Shown: positions 20,501-31,489 of the stretch, in pieces | How the letters are laid out: each line of letters opens with the position of its first letter | How positions within the stretch are numbered: position 1 is the stretch's first letter | DNA from: Topomyia yanbarensis | Taxonomy: Eukaryota; Arthropoda; Insecta; Diptera; Culicidae | Length of the DNA: 64,000 nucleotides | Direction of reading: 5' to 3' | Assembly: GCF_030247195.1 (NCBI RefSeq) | Contig: NC_080672.1 | Location: 376,874,166 to 376,938,165 of the forward strand | The notes under the pieces: model-generated | The model's input: the letters and a program-made list of their open reading frames with translations, nothing else | Told to the model about the DNA's origin: nothing | Database searches by the model: none | Program-made: the position numbers and the translations under genes

Positions 20501-23500
20501 TTCTTGTTTTCTTGTTTTCTTGTTTTCTTGTTTTCTTGTTTTCTTGTTTTCTTGTTTTCTTGTTTTCTTGTTTTCTTGTTTTCTTGTTTTCTTGTTTTCT
20601 TGTTTTCTTGTTTTCTTGTTTTCTTGTTTTCTTGTTTTCTTGTTTTCTTGTTTTCTTGTTTTCTTGTTTTCTTGTTTTCTTGTTTTCTTGTTTTCTTGTT
20701 TTCTTGTTTTCTTGTTTTCTTGTTTTCTTGTTTTCTTGTTTTCTTGTTTTCTTGTTTTCTTGTTTTCTTGTTTTCTTGTTTTCTTGTTTTCTTGTTTTCT
20801 TGTTTTCTTGTTTTCTTGTTTTCTTGTTTTCTTGTTTTCTTGTTTTCTTGTTTTCTTGTTTTCTTGTTTTCTTGTTTTCTTGTTTTCTTGTTTTCTTGTT
20901 TTCTTGTTTTCTTGTTTTCTTGTTTTCTTGTTTTCTTGTTTTCTTGTTTTCTTGTTTTCTTGTTTTCTTGTTTTCTTGTTTTCTTGTTTTCTTGTTTTCT
21001 TGTTTTCTTGTTTTCTTGTTTTCTTGTTTTCTTGTTTTCTTGTTTTCTTGTTTTCTTGTTTTCTTGTTTTCTTGTTTTCTTGTTTTCTTGTTTTCTTGTT
21101 TTCTTGTTTTCTTGTTTTCTTGTTTTCTTGTTTTCTTGTTTTCTTGTTTTCTTGTTTTCTTGTTTTCTTGTTTTCTTGTTTTCTTGTTTTCTTGTTTTCT
21201 TGTTTTCTTGTTTTCTTGTTTTCTTGTTTTCTTGTTTTCTTGTTTTCTTGTTTTCTTGTTTTCTTGTTTTCTTGTTTTCTTGTTTTCTTGTTTTCTTGTT
21301 TTCTTGTTTTCTTGTTTTCTTGTTTTCTTGTTTTCTTGTTTTCTTGTTTTCTTGTTTTCTTGTTTTCTTGTTTTCTTGTTTTCTTGTTTTCTTGTTTTCT
21401 TGTTTTCTTGTTTTCTTGTTTTCTTGTTTTCTTGTTTTCTTGTTTTCTTGTTTTCTTGTTTTCTTGTTTTCTTGTTTTCTTGTTTTCTTGTTTTCTTGTT
21501 TTCTTGTTTTCTTGTTTTCTTGTTTTCTTGTTTTCTTGTTTTCTTGTTTTCTTGTTTTCTTGTTTTCTTGTTTTCTTGTTTTCTTGTTTTCTTGTTTTCT
21601 TGTTTTCTTGTTTTCTTGTTTTCTTGTTTTCTTGTTTTCTTGTTTTCTTGTTTTCTTGTTTTCTTGTTTTCTTGTTTTCTTGTTTTCTTGTTTTCTTGTT
21701 TTCTTGTTTTCTTGTTTTCTTGTTTTCTTGTTTTCTTGTTTTCTTGTTTTCTTGTTTTCTTGTTTTCTTGTTTTCTTGTTTTCTTGTTTTCTTGTTTTCT
21801 TGTTTTCTTGTTTTCTTGTTTTCTTGTTTTCTTGTTTTCTTGTTTTCTTGTTTTCTTGTTTTCTTGTTTTCTTGTTTTCTTGTTTTCTTGTTTTCTTGTT
21901 TTCTTGTTTTCTTGTTTTCTTGTTTTCTTGTTTTCTTGTTTTCTTGTTTTCTTGTTTTCTTGTTTTCTTGTTTTCTTGTTTTCTTGTTTTCTTGTTTTCT
22001 TGTTTTCTTGTTTTCTTGTTTTCTTGTTTTCTTGTTTTCTTGTTTTCTTGTTTTCTTGTTTTCTTGTTTTCTTGTTTTCTTGTTTTCTTGTTTTCTTGTT
22101 TTCTTGTTTTCTTGTTTTCTTGTTTTCTTGTTTTCTTGTTTTCTTGTTTTCTTGTTTTCTTGTTTTCTTGTTTTCTTGTTTTCTTGTTTTCTTGTTTTCT
22201 TGTTTTCTTGTTTTCTTGTTTTCTTGTTTTCTTGTTTTCTTGTTTTCTTGTTTTCTTGTTTTCTTGTTTTCTTGTTTTCTTGTTTTCTTGTTTTCTTGTT
22301 TTCTTGTTTTCTTGTTTTCTTGTTTTCTTGTTTTCTTGTTTTCTTGTTTTCTTGTTTTCTTGTTTTCTTGTTTTCTTGTTTTCTTGTTTTCTTGTTTTCT
22401 TGTTTTCTTGTTTTCTTGTTTTCTTGTTTTCTTGTTTTCTTGTTTTCTTGTTTTCTTGTTTTCTTGTTTTCTTGTTTTCTTGTTTTCTTGTTTTCTTGTT
22501 TTCTTGTTTTCTTGTTTTCTTGTTTTCTTGTTTTCTTGTTTTCTTGTTTTCTTGTTTTCTTGTTTTCTTGTTTTCTTGTTTTCTTGTTTTCTTGTTTTCT
22601 TGTTTTCTTGTTTTCTTGTTTTCTTGTTTTCTTGTTTTCTTGTTTTCTTGTTTTCTTGTTTTCTTGTTTTCTTGTTTTCTTGTTTTCTTGTTTTCTTGTT
22701 TTCTTGTTTTCTTGTTTTCTTGTTTTCTTGTTTTCTTGTTTTCTTGTTTTCTTGTTTTCTTGTTTTCTTGTTTTCTTGTTTTCTTGTTTTCTTGTTTTCT
22801 TGTTTTCTTGTTTTCTTGTTTTCTTGTTTTCTTGTTTTCTTGTTTTCTTGTTTTCTTGTTTTCTTGTTTTCTTGTTTTCTTGTTTTCTTGTTTTCTTGTT
22901 TTCTTGTTTTCTTGTTTTCTTGTTTTCTTGTTTTCTTGTTTTCTTGTTTTCTTGTTTTCTTGTTTTCTTGTTTTCTTGTTTTCTTGTTTTCTTGTTTTCT
23001 TGTTTTCTTGTTTTCTTGTTTTCTTGTTTTCTTGTTTTCTTGTTTTCTTGTTTTCTTGTTTTCTTGTTTTCTTGTTTTCTTGTTTTCTTGTTTTCTTGTT
23101 TTCTTGTTTTCTTGTTTTCTTGTTTTCTTGTTTTCTTGTTTTCTTGTTTTCTTGTTTTCTTGTTTTCTTGTTTTCTTGTTTTCTTGTTTTCTTGTTTTCT
23201 TGTTTTCTTGTTTTCTTGTTTTCTTGTTTTCTTGTTTTCTTGTTTTCTTGTTTTCTTGTTTTCTTGTTTTCTTGTTTTCTTGTTTTCTTGTTTTCTTGTT
23301 TTCTTGTTTTCTTGTTTTCTTGTTTTCTTGTTTTCTTGTTTTCTTGTTTTCTTGTTTTCTTGTTTTCTTGTTTTCTTGTTTTCTTGTTTTCTTGTTTTCT
23401 TGTTTTCTTGTTTTCTTGTTTTCTTGTTTTCTTGTTTTCTTGTTTTCTTGTTTTCTTGTTTTCTTGTTTTCTTGTTTTCTTGTTTTCTTGTTTTCTTGTT

Positions 23501-24618
23501 TTCTTGTTTTCTTGTTTTCTTGTTTTCTTGTTTTCTTGTTTTCTTGTTTTCTTGTTTTCTTGTTTTCTTGTTTTCTTGTTTTCTTGTTTTCTTGTTTTCT
23601 TGTTTTCTTGTTTTCTTGTTTTCTTGTTTTCTTGTTTTCTTGTTTTCTTGTTTTCTTGTTTTCTTGTTTTCTTGTTTTCTTGTTTTCTTGTTTTCTTGTT
23701 TTCTTGTTTTCTTGTTTTCTTGTTTTCTTGTTTTCTTGTTTTCTTGTTTTCTTGTTTTCTTGTTTTCTTGTTTTCTTGTTTTCTTGTTTTCTTGTTTTCT
23801 TGTTTTCTTGTTTTCTTGTTTTCTTGTTTTCTTGTTTTCTTGTTTTCTTGTTTTCTTGTTTTCTTGTTTTCTTGTTTTCTTGTTTTCTTGTTTTCTTGTT
23901 TTCTTGTTTTCTTGTTTTCTTGTTTTCTTGTTTTCTTGTTTTCTTGTTTTCTTGTTTTCTTGTTTTCTTGTTTTCTTGTTTTCTTGTTTTCTTGTTTTCT
24001 TGTTTTCTTGTTTTCTTGTTTTCTTGTTTTCTTGTTTTCTTGTTTTCTTGTTTTCTTGTTTTCTTGTTTTCTTGTTTTCTTGTTTTCTTGTTTTCTTGTT
24101 TTCTTGTTTTCTTGTTTTCTTGTTTTCTTGTTTTCTTGTTTTCTTGTTTTCTTGTTTTCTTGTTTTCTTGTTTTCTTGTTTTCTTGTTTTCTTGTTTTCT
24201 TGTTTTCTTGTTTTCTTGTTTTCTTGTTTTCTTGTTTTCTTGTTTTCTTGTTTTCTTGTTTTCTTGTTTTCTTGTTTTCTTGTTTTCTTGTTTTCTTGTT
24301 TTCTTGTTTTCTTGTTTTCTTGTTTTCTTGTTTTCTTGTTTTCTTGTTTTCTTGTTTTCTTGTTTTCTTGTTTTCTTGTTTTCTTGTTTTCTTGTTTTCT
24401 TGTTTTCTTGTTTTCTTGTTTTCTTGTTTTCCTGTTTTCTTGTTTTCTTGTTTTCTTGTTTTCTTGTTTTCTTGTTTTCTTGTTTTCTTGTTTTCTTGTT
24501 TTCTTGTTTTCTTGTTTTCTTGTTTTCTTGTTTTCTTGTTTTCTTGTTTTCTTGTTTTCTTGTTTTCTTGTTTTCTTGTTTTCTTGTTTTCTTGTTTTCT
24601 TGTTTTCTTGTTTTCTTG
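17547..24618. repeat. (TTTTCTTG)884 satellite-like array
   Basis: 7072 bp of the 8-mer TTTTCTTG, all in one phase, so 884 units. Deviations seen: units 3 and 4 start CC and C (17563-17571), and a single T-to-C change at 24432. The left edge is abrupt. At the right edge the unit shrinks to 7-mers (TTTCTTG) and then to a plain pyrimidine tract to about 24711. Because 8 is not a multiple of 3, all three plus frames read the same octapeptide FLVFLFSC. The 2400-codon frames are therefore an arithmetic by-product, not a gene. Confidence 0.97.
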
Positions 24619-24712
24619 TTTCTTGCTTCTTGTTTCTTGTTTCTTTTTTCTTTTTTATTTTTCTTTTTTTTCCTTTTTCTTTTTTTTTCTTTTTCCTTTT
24701 CCTTTACCGTTT
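24619..24712. repeat. decayed pyrimidine edge of the 8-mer array
   Basis: TTTCTTG and CTTCTTG 7-mers followed by C/T-only sequence. It looks like the unhomogenised margin of the array. Confidence 0.8.
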
Positions 24713-25685
24713 TGTCCTAATCATTTGACTTCTACACAATGTTATTTTTCCAAAAGTGCACTAACGAACGGTCGACATGAGATTAAGATTGGTTTAAAAT
24801 AGAAAAAAAAATTGTCTGATGTATGAGGTTCGTTTAATGCGAGTACACTTGATTATAACGATAAAGGTTCTTTTGTAAGGAAACGATGCTTTCTTTTGAA
24901 CATATTTAGATTCCAACTTTTAATAAAACATGTGGCAGTGGATTTTTCTTTGTGATTGAAATTTAATAATTTTATTTATAAGTGACCTGTGATAGACTTC
25001 AACTTTTCTGTTGTATATTTACAGTTTTCTGTGTTATGTCCGGGAAGTAAAAGATGAATCAATATATTTTAACGCTAAATGGGAAAACTGATACCTAGTC
25101 CTAACGTATTTATTCAAAAGTTTTTAGCACAAAATACAAAGCCGTTAAAGGTAATACTAAAAATAAACCTCAATACAATTAACAGTACGATTCTTGATCT
25201 TACGGCTAGAACTCACTTTCCGTCCTATTCCATTAGACGGAATCCCGCAAATCGTATTACCTAACATCTTAATTTGAATCAAAGCTTGACAGGACCGCCA
25301 GTCGGTCGCTTACCTGCCAGCACCTGTCTGGTGCGCATCAACGTCAAGCTGATCTGCTTAACGAGGGGGAACTGTCTGCTCTTCCATGTGCCTTGGTAAA
25401 ACATGATTGAATCAATTACGATTACACTTGGACATCTACCGAATCATTGGAATCTTGCGCGGAGACCGTCTACCTTTGCTGAGTGGCACCGGAGACACAC
25501 CCCGGCGAGAAACCACTTTTCACCGCACCCGATGACAAGGGTGTGAAACGTATAAATAATGAAAATGTCCATCATACGCTAGTGGAAAGCTATACACGCA
25601 GGAATACCAACAGAAAATGGCTTTCCATCGTTTCCTCGCCGGGCACTAGGCAGAAAATCTTCTGGGCGTCAGCCGACAATATGCG
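24713..25685. other. no gene recognised
   Basis: Unclassified sequence. The part from 25270 to 25690 is GC-richer and has an 86-codon frame at 25483-25743 that runs into the retrotransposon insertion. It has no recognisable motif, so it is not called as a gene. Confidence 0.35.
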
Positions 25686-25697
25686 AGTGGGAAATTT

Positions 25698-26405
25698 TTT
25701 TTTTTTTTTTTCATACGTTTATTTGACACGGCATTTGCAATAGCTTTTTACGCCAGTTTCTTTTTTTACATAGCAAGTTACAAAAATCCTTAAGATTAAT
25801 TTTAACTATACTAGTACTTTGTCTAAAACTAACACTGAAATCACTTTATTGTTTGCTTTTTTCCTTACATTGTTGTATTTCATACTGATCTAGTATTTTC
25901 GGGTGTATTTATTTACTTTTTTTTCTGTTATTGTCTAAATTTAAAAACTAAATATTCTAGGACCCTTTAATTGGTGAATGATTAGCCTTGGATGAGAGTA
26001 TGAGGAGATGAATTTAATTAAATTTTGACAGACGCTGTTTTTAGAAAATGATAGATAAGTTCCATGTATAGAGGATCGCGATACGCCAGGATGTCTCTAA
26101 CAGGAACATGGATTGGTCTTCCTCGGACTTGTAAAGAATCTACTAATTGTGATCTGGCTTCACGATATTCAATGCAGGACCAAACAACATGCTCAATGTC
26201 ATGGTAACCTTCTCCACAAGCACAATGATTACCCTCAGCGAGCCCAATACGACGGAGATGCGCATCTAAAGTATAATGATTGGACATGAGCCTAGACATC
26301 ACACGGATGAAGTCCCGACTTACATCCAATCCTTTGAACCATGCCTTCGTTGATACTTTAGGGGTAATTGAGTGTAGCCATCGTCCCATATCTCCATTGT
26401 CCCAA
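25698..26405 (-). mobile_element. 5'-truncated non-LTR retrotransposon copy with TSD
   Basis: The minus strand carries the last 700 bp of the element at 51460-57480: the ORF2 C-terminus, 3' untranslated region and a poly(A) tail (poly(T) at 25698-25710 on the plus strand). It is flanked by the 12-bp direct repeat AGTGGGAAATTT (25686-25697 and 26406-26417), the expected product of target-primed insertion with 5' truncation. Truncation lies within the ORF2 segment TTGGGACAATGGAG. Confidence 0.93.
26018..26389 (-). pseudogene. ORF2 C-terminal fragment
   Basis: 123 codons open from MGRWLHS to TASVKI. It includes the Cys/His cluster HCACGEGYHDIEHVVWSC typical of the extreme C-terminus of such ORF2 proteins. 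It retains KAWFKGLDVSRD, where the full-length copy has a 13-bp deletion and loses frame. It therefore records the undamaged sequence of that region. Confidence 0.9.
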
Positions 26406-26419
26406 AGTGGGAAATTTAT

Positions 26420-28850
26420 CTCTCGCCCCGGGAAACTCCTTCCGGGGAATGCAGCCAGTCAGCGGGTAAAGCAATCTTCCAAAAGCGGAGTAATATTTCA
26501 CTTGAAGATTCGTCGCATTTTCTTCCCATTTTATGGTTCTGTTTTTAAATTGTATCACAAGGGAACGTCCGTGGTATCCAACCAGTGGCTAGCAGTTGAG
26601 GCAGGCTCTAGTGCACACACGGGAACACGGTCGGTCACTGTTTGCGATGAGGGGTATGCCACAAACTTATTTATGGGGAAAACAACCTTCCCGAAAGGAT
26701 GTTAGGATCCTGCCAGTGATGATGGGAGAATAGTTTAGCACAGCGGTTCTCGACCTTTTCACTGGGTGGAAGCCCCTATAATGTTCGCCGTTGTCTGTTG
26801 GGATGCTGTTTAGGTAGGGGAATAACCCAATGATGTTAAACATGTATTTTTATCTTGAGCAGAGAAAGGGCTGTCAACATCTAGTTTTATATGAGTTTTA
26901 TTCGTGAATTTATGTCGAACTTCTCTGGGTAATGGTTGTTTTTAATCTCTGGGTAGTGACGAATGAGTGTGTACACTAATTTCGTCGATTGCGCTTTACT
27001 TTGTCTGAGTGTAGAACAAATATAAAAAAATAAAACCAAATACCGCCAAATTCTTCCCTCGGAATGATAATTTGTTTTTCAGCTCGTGGAAACACAAAAC
27101 AAAAATCGTCTACCGTGATATATAACCAAACAGTATTTTCCGAGTTCCTGGCTTATCTCGCAATAAACTACTCTCATCTGGGAAAGCAAAGCCCGAAAAA
27201 TAAATTAATACCAATATTTATCTTTGACCAAGCGAAAGGACAGCGAAACACTCTACCGCTCCTTCAAGTTCGTCGGTCACTTTCGCTGAATGGTTGTTCA
27301 TGTTTGCACATACTAAAAGGGTGAGCTGAAACCACTCAAGAGAGTATGCGGTGGCCTGGTTTTTCGGTCCCGTGATATCAAATTACTATTAACGAGTTTG
27401 GTGCCAATGAAGAATAGTATTGTGCTATTTTTTAAATTGTAGCATTTTTGATATTTAAAATTAACTGGGGAAATAACCTATTGAGAACCAATATGATCAG
27501 GATAGAGAAAAGGGTTACTTAAGTAGCCTAGTAGTTTTGGAAATTAATTATGGTTATCAATAAAATCACGAATCGGACAAAGTAATCCATAGCAACAAAC
27601 TAGGCGAAAGAAAGAAGCTACATTCCGGGACATAACGAGACCAACGAAGTGAATACTGATTAATGGCATGAAGAGCTGTGCAAACATTTGATTAATCGAC
27701 CACAGTATCCAACCATGCGATTCAATTATAATTCCAACTGAAAAGATCGATTAGTTCGGAAATGCCACTTCACTAACTATGCGGTCAAATGGTATCCCAC
27801 AAAGCCTTGGTTAGTAGGGACTCCCCGCTCTCGTTACTCGGTACTGTAACAAGGCCGCTCGGTACCCGGTTTTAGGTTTTACATCAGCTGTTCCCATTGT
27901 AACTAGCAGCTCAGTGAGTTTGGAAGTCTCCAACTTTGCTAATTTATCACTGGGAATACTGACCGTAGTTTGTTAGAGGGAGGAGGGGGCGGATCTCACA
28001 GCCGGTTCAAGTGCATGTGCTCGTGTGAGACAAGTTCGAGTACCATGTTATCAGCCGAAATGACATGCCGGCTAGGCTCGGTTTCATGTTTGCAATGTTG
28101 TTTGGTCAGCTTCGATTCCTGTTTCATTGCGCCGCTGTTATCCTAGCATATAATATTACGAGGATGGGGGCTGTAGTCACACCAATGGAATCAATATCTT
28201 GAATAACGACTGATGTTTATACATAGTGCTGCATATTGTGTAAATCCAGACATCTGTTGGCTATGCAATGCTATATAAGTTGGTCTGTTGAGCTCGCTAC
28301 CAACTTGTATGACTAGCATCAGCTTGAACTCCAGTTCAAAGTATGTACTTCGCAAACATATGCGAATAAGTACCATAGTGAAATGGCGAGTGGAGGCAAA
28401 ATTCAATGAAAGCTTGACATCTGGTGTGTGTGCTCCTTGTGAAGTGGAGCAGCAAAGGCTCAGCCAGCTTTCTAACCAGAACGGATGTTTAGTTTCAGTG
28501 TTGTAAGCTGACTGCTGTTATCGAATGAACATGCAACTTTCTATGGTCGAAGAGTGGAAAGTTGAAAGACTAAATCGGATGGAAACAGCGAGACCAACTG
28601 ATCAAAATTTATATTCTAGTAATACTAGTTAATGCTTACAATGTTTCGTTGCATGTTTAGGGCCAAGTAAAAAACACTGAAAATTAAACAGTGTTCCAAC
28701 ACTTCACAGTGTTGGATAGCGCCTTTCACACAGATACACGAACCAATAACGCCCTTATTAAGGTGAATACAAAAAGTCTGGCTCTCAATTTCAAAACTTT
28801 CTCTCTAGAGTACACATATTGAATAAATTTTGGAAATACAGCTTGCTTCA
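26420..28850. other. no gene recognised; solo hAT-like end
   Basis: About 2.4 kb without a supported gene. CAGCGGTTCTCGACCTTTT at 26744-26762 resembles the hAT-like terminal repeat seen complete at 36076, without a partner end. Frames at 27064-27324 and 28191-28506 lack motifs. Confidence 0.35.
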
Positions 28851-28854
28851 TTTA

Positions 28855-29590
28855 TTTCCTTATTTTAAGACAGCGTACGATTCAGTGCAACGAAATAAAC
28901 TAAGCTAGCAGAAAATGCTTGAACATGGCTTTCCAACAAGACTGTTTACTTAATGACACTGGATGGGTTAAATAAATGCGCTCAAAAGTGCGATGCGAAA
29001 ACATGTTGTTCAAAGAAACGGAACTTTCATCACAAGATCAGCAGTGTGCGCAGTGCAGTGTACGACATGGTTGTGCCTTTTGGAAGGGAAGACTGACATA
29101 AACTCTGACGGAAAACGGAAAACGAAGCAGTTCGAACGATGTTGGTTCCGAAATGGAAATGGATGGGGTGACGCATGGGGTTGTCGTAGAGTTCATAAAG
29201 TTTTAAGCACTAGCAACATGCGATAGTAGTTTTTTGCCGCGAGCTAAAAGATCATATTGCGGATGCGCTAATACTCCTTGTAGCTCTGTATGATCATAAA
29301 GCGGGGTCGTTAAAGAATCCAAACTATCGGGTGTTAGATGTGTTTGCGAGAAAAATTCAGCGCACATTACTCGGCAGCACAACGGAGAATGGTACAGACA
29401 CATACCTAACCGACGCAAAGTACCAACTATACAAATATGCTACGTGCATCGCAAGGCTAATAAAGAACGGCAGAACTCCGAGGGATGGGCTCGTAGCGCT
29501 AATGTCAGAAGAGAGACCAGCTTAAGAGATATTCAGAAGAGGAAGAGGTCGACTTCAGTTCTAATTACGTACTCGAGGAAAATGCGGCTG
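28855..29590 (+). pseudogene. RTE-like LINE remnant (RT and C-terminus)
   Basis: Translation around 28857-28900 gives YFKTAYDSVQRNKL, matching RT motif A (FKxAYDSI). From about 29256, LLVALYDHKAGSLKNPNY and RVLDVFARKIQRTLLG, then ENGTDTYLTDAKYQLY and MSEERP follow. These match the RTE-type C-terminal order (YGHEAWxxx, VFERKxLRxI, NGxWRRRxNxELYxLY, MxxxRxP). The catalytic DD region is deleted and several stops are present. It ends near the GATGATGATG run at 29620. Confidence 0.6.
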
Positions 29591-29718
29591 AAGATCAAGC
29601 TCTAGGAACACACCCGGCCACGATGATGATGATGATCCTTAGAAGATACATTGCTAATGATTAGAAAATAGCATACACACCGAAAAACCAGATTTTAAAA
29701 CACCCGGCCGAAGCCAGT

Positions 29719-30140
29719 ACGTGATTGGTTGCCGCTAATTTCGTGCACCGAGTCGCAAATCTTGAACAGAAAGAATTGTGGTTTCAGTCAGTTTCTATTA
29801 GTCAACCTTGTTGGATGGCCGGAAAGTACATTTCAAAACCAAGTAAAGTGATTAATTTGCACAACTCCGTGCTAGTAACAGGAGCCAATTGGAACAAAAA
29901 TCTCCCGCCTAAAACATTTTCTATGCCAAAAAATTGGCCCCCATCAGCGCCATCAAACCATCAACCAAGTGAATTTGAACATCTTCTCCTTCATCATCAA
30001 TTATTTTTATTTCTGACTGGTCGAAATTTTCACACGCGCATGAAAAAAATCGATTTTAAATCCTCTAACTGAAGCTCTTTTCTGATTGGTTCCCGCTAAT
30101 TGCATTCACCGAGTCGCAAATCTTGAACAATTTTTGTTCG
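29719..30140 (+). repeat. duplicated 50-bp word upstream of H2A
   Basis: 29719-29775 and 30083-30140 share TGATTGGTT.CCGCTAAT and ACCGAGTCGCAAATCTTGAA. Both contain ATTGG (inverted CCAAT). The second lies about 160 bp before the H2A pseudogene, so they may be relic promoter units of histone genes. This is inference. Confidence 0.45.
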
Positions 30141-30301
30141 AAGCTTCTCTTCTTTGACGATGGAAGCAAACTGATTTCATTCGATGGCCATCCCATTTTG
30201 CTTTGAATGCTAACTGAACCAAGTACAAAACCGAAAGTCGTATACGAGAGAGGCATCATTCGTGTTCTATTCGTGCTGATTGCACCACACATACGCTCAC
30301 T

Positions 30302-30660
30302 GTGTCGGGATGCGCTAAAGGAAGAAATGTAAAGGGAAAACTAATATCCCGCTCGTTTCGTGCCGGTCTCCCATTTCCTGTCGGCCGAATTCACCGTCTG
30401 CTGAGAAAAAATGCTACTACGCCGGTGCATCCGTCCAGTTTGTGACCGTAACGAAATATTTCACCGCCGAAACATTGCAGCTGACAGGAAACGCAGCACG
30501 TGGAAACAAACAGACCAGTATTATCCCCCGTCAGCTGCAGCTGGCAATTCGAAATGACGAAGAGCTGAGCAAATTGCTCTCCGTCGTGACAATTGCCCAG
30601 GAAGGTGTGTTGCCAAACATCCATACCATTCTTTTGCCAAAGCAGTCCGAAAAGAATTAA
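30302..30660 (+). pseudogene. histone H2A pseudogene, near full length
   Basis: H2A is a core histone. From 30305 the frame reads [20 protein letters not shown] then [15 protein letters not shown], aligned to the H2A N-terminus; the initiator is GTG at 30302 in place of ATG. A small deletion at about 30410-30425 (in the NYAERVG region) shifts frame. The match continues with [55 protein letters not shown] and LLPKQSEKN, stop at 30658. Length is within a few codons of normal H2A. No histone stem-loop is visible before the retrotransposon insertion at 30743. Confidence 0.93.
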
Positions 30661-30742
30661 GTTTTTCGAGAAAAAAAAACTAGGGGTAGGTATTGTCCAG
30701 AACATTACTGGGGTGTTGATGCTGGACAATTATGTTGTATAC

Positions 30743-31095
30743 GCAATCTTGAACCACTCTCTCTAGTTATTTCTAGTTAATAAGCTTGTAAAATGTTCCG
30801 CTTAGTTAATAATTAATTTCTCCTACAACCTCCCTTCTAAAAATTATAAAGTGAATTACTATACAAAGAACACACAAAATGACCCACCCCCCCAATCTAA
30901 CGAATAATATATTATCCCCTCTTTTATATGTATAAGTTAGCTGTAAAGTTTTTGTTTTAGTTTCATTATATAAAACAAAATAATATTGAAATGTGTAACT
31001 CTCTAGTTTTAAGAAATTCAAAATGTAAAACAATGAAAAAATGGCACCTTTAAGCTAACGCATACGTGCCTTATCAAATAAACAAATTGAAAAAA
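30743..31095 (+). mobile_element. truncated non-LTR retrotransposon 3' end with TSD
   Basis: 353 bp ending GCCTTATCAAATAAACAAAT and a short A-run, flanked by the 15-bp direct repeat AATTATGTTGTATAC (30728-30742 and 31096-31110). The end CAAATAAAC resembles that of the full-length element (GTGTCAAATAAACG at 57456). It is a severely 5'-truncated copy with only 3' untranslated sequence. Confidence 0.85.
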
Positions 31096-31110
31096 AATTA
31101 TGTTGTATAC

Positions 31111-31480
31111 AAGTTTTCTGCAAAACGTTGAAAAATTTTGACTAAAACATGCTACTTTTACTGGGCATTCGCAAAATTTAATTTTCGAATCATCGAGAAA
31201 TCAGCATTTCTTAACTTTTATCAGCAGAAATTCAACAATAACACCTATACTCTTATTGGCAGATGTTTACATATATTTTATGCGAAGAACTAAGTAATAA
31301 ACTCGTTTTAATTAAATGATTATCAAGCGGGAAACTATTCAAATCCCCAGAAAAATTTCACTAAGTCCGGCGAATCGAACTTAATGTGTAAATTAAGCCA
31401 TTGGAAAAATATACAAACAGAATTTTAGACCTACGTCAACACCGCGGTTGAGTCCCGGACATTACCCAAATCTAATTTTC
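31111..31480. other. no gene seen
   Basis: Unclassified AT-rich sequence. Confidence 0.35.
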
Positions 31481-31489
31481 TTAATTTTA

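Noticed and set aside
17489..24802. Three 2400-codon plus-strand frames reading FLVFLFSC repeats
   Set aside because: Arithmetic result of an 8-bp repeat without stop codons in any frame; no gene-like start, composition or ending.
25483..25743. 86-codon frame starting MAPETHPGEKP
   Set aside because: Runs into the poly(T) of a retrotransposon insertion; continuation across the insertion is short and unrecognised.
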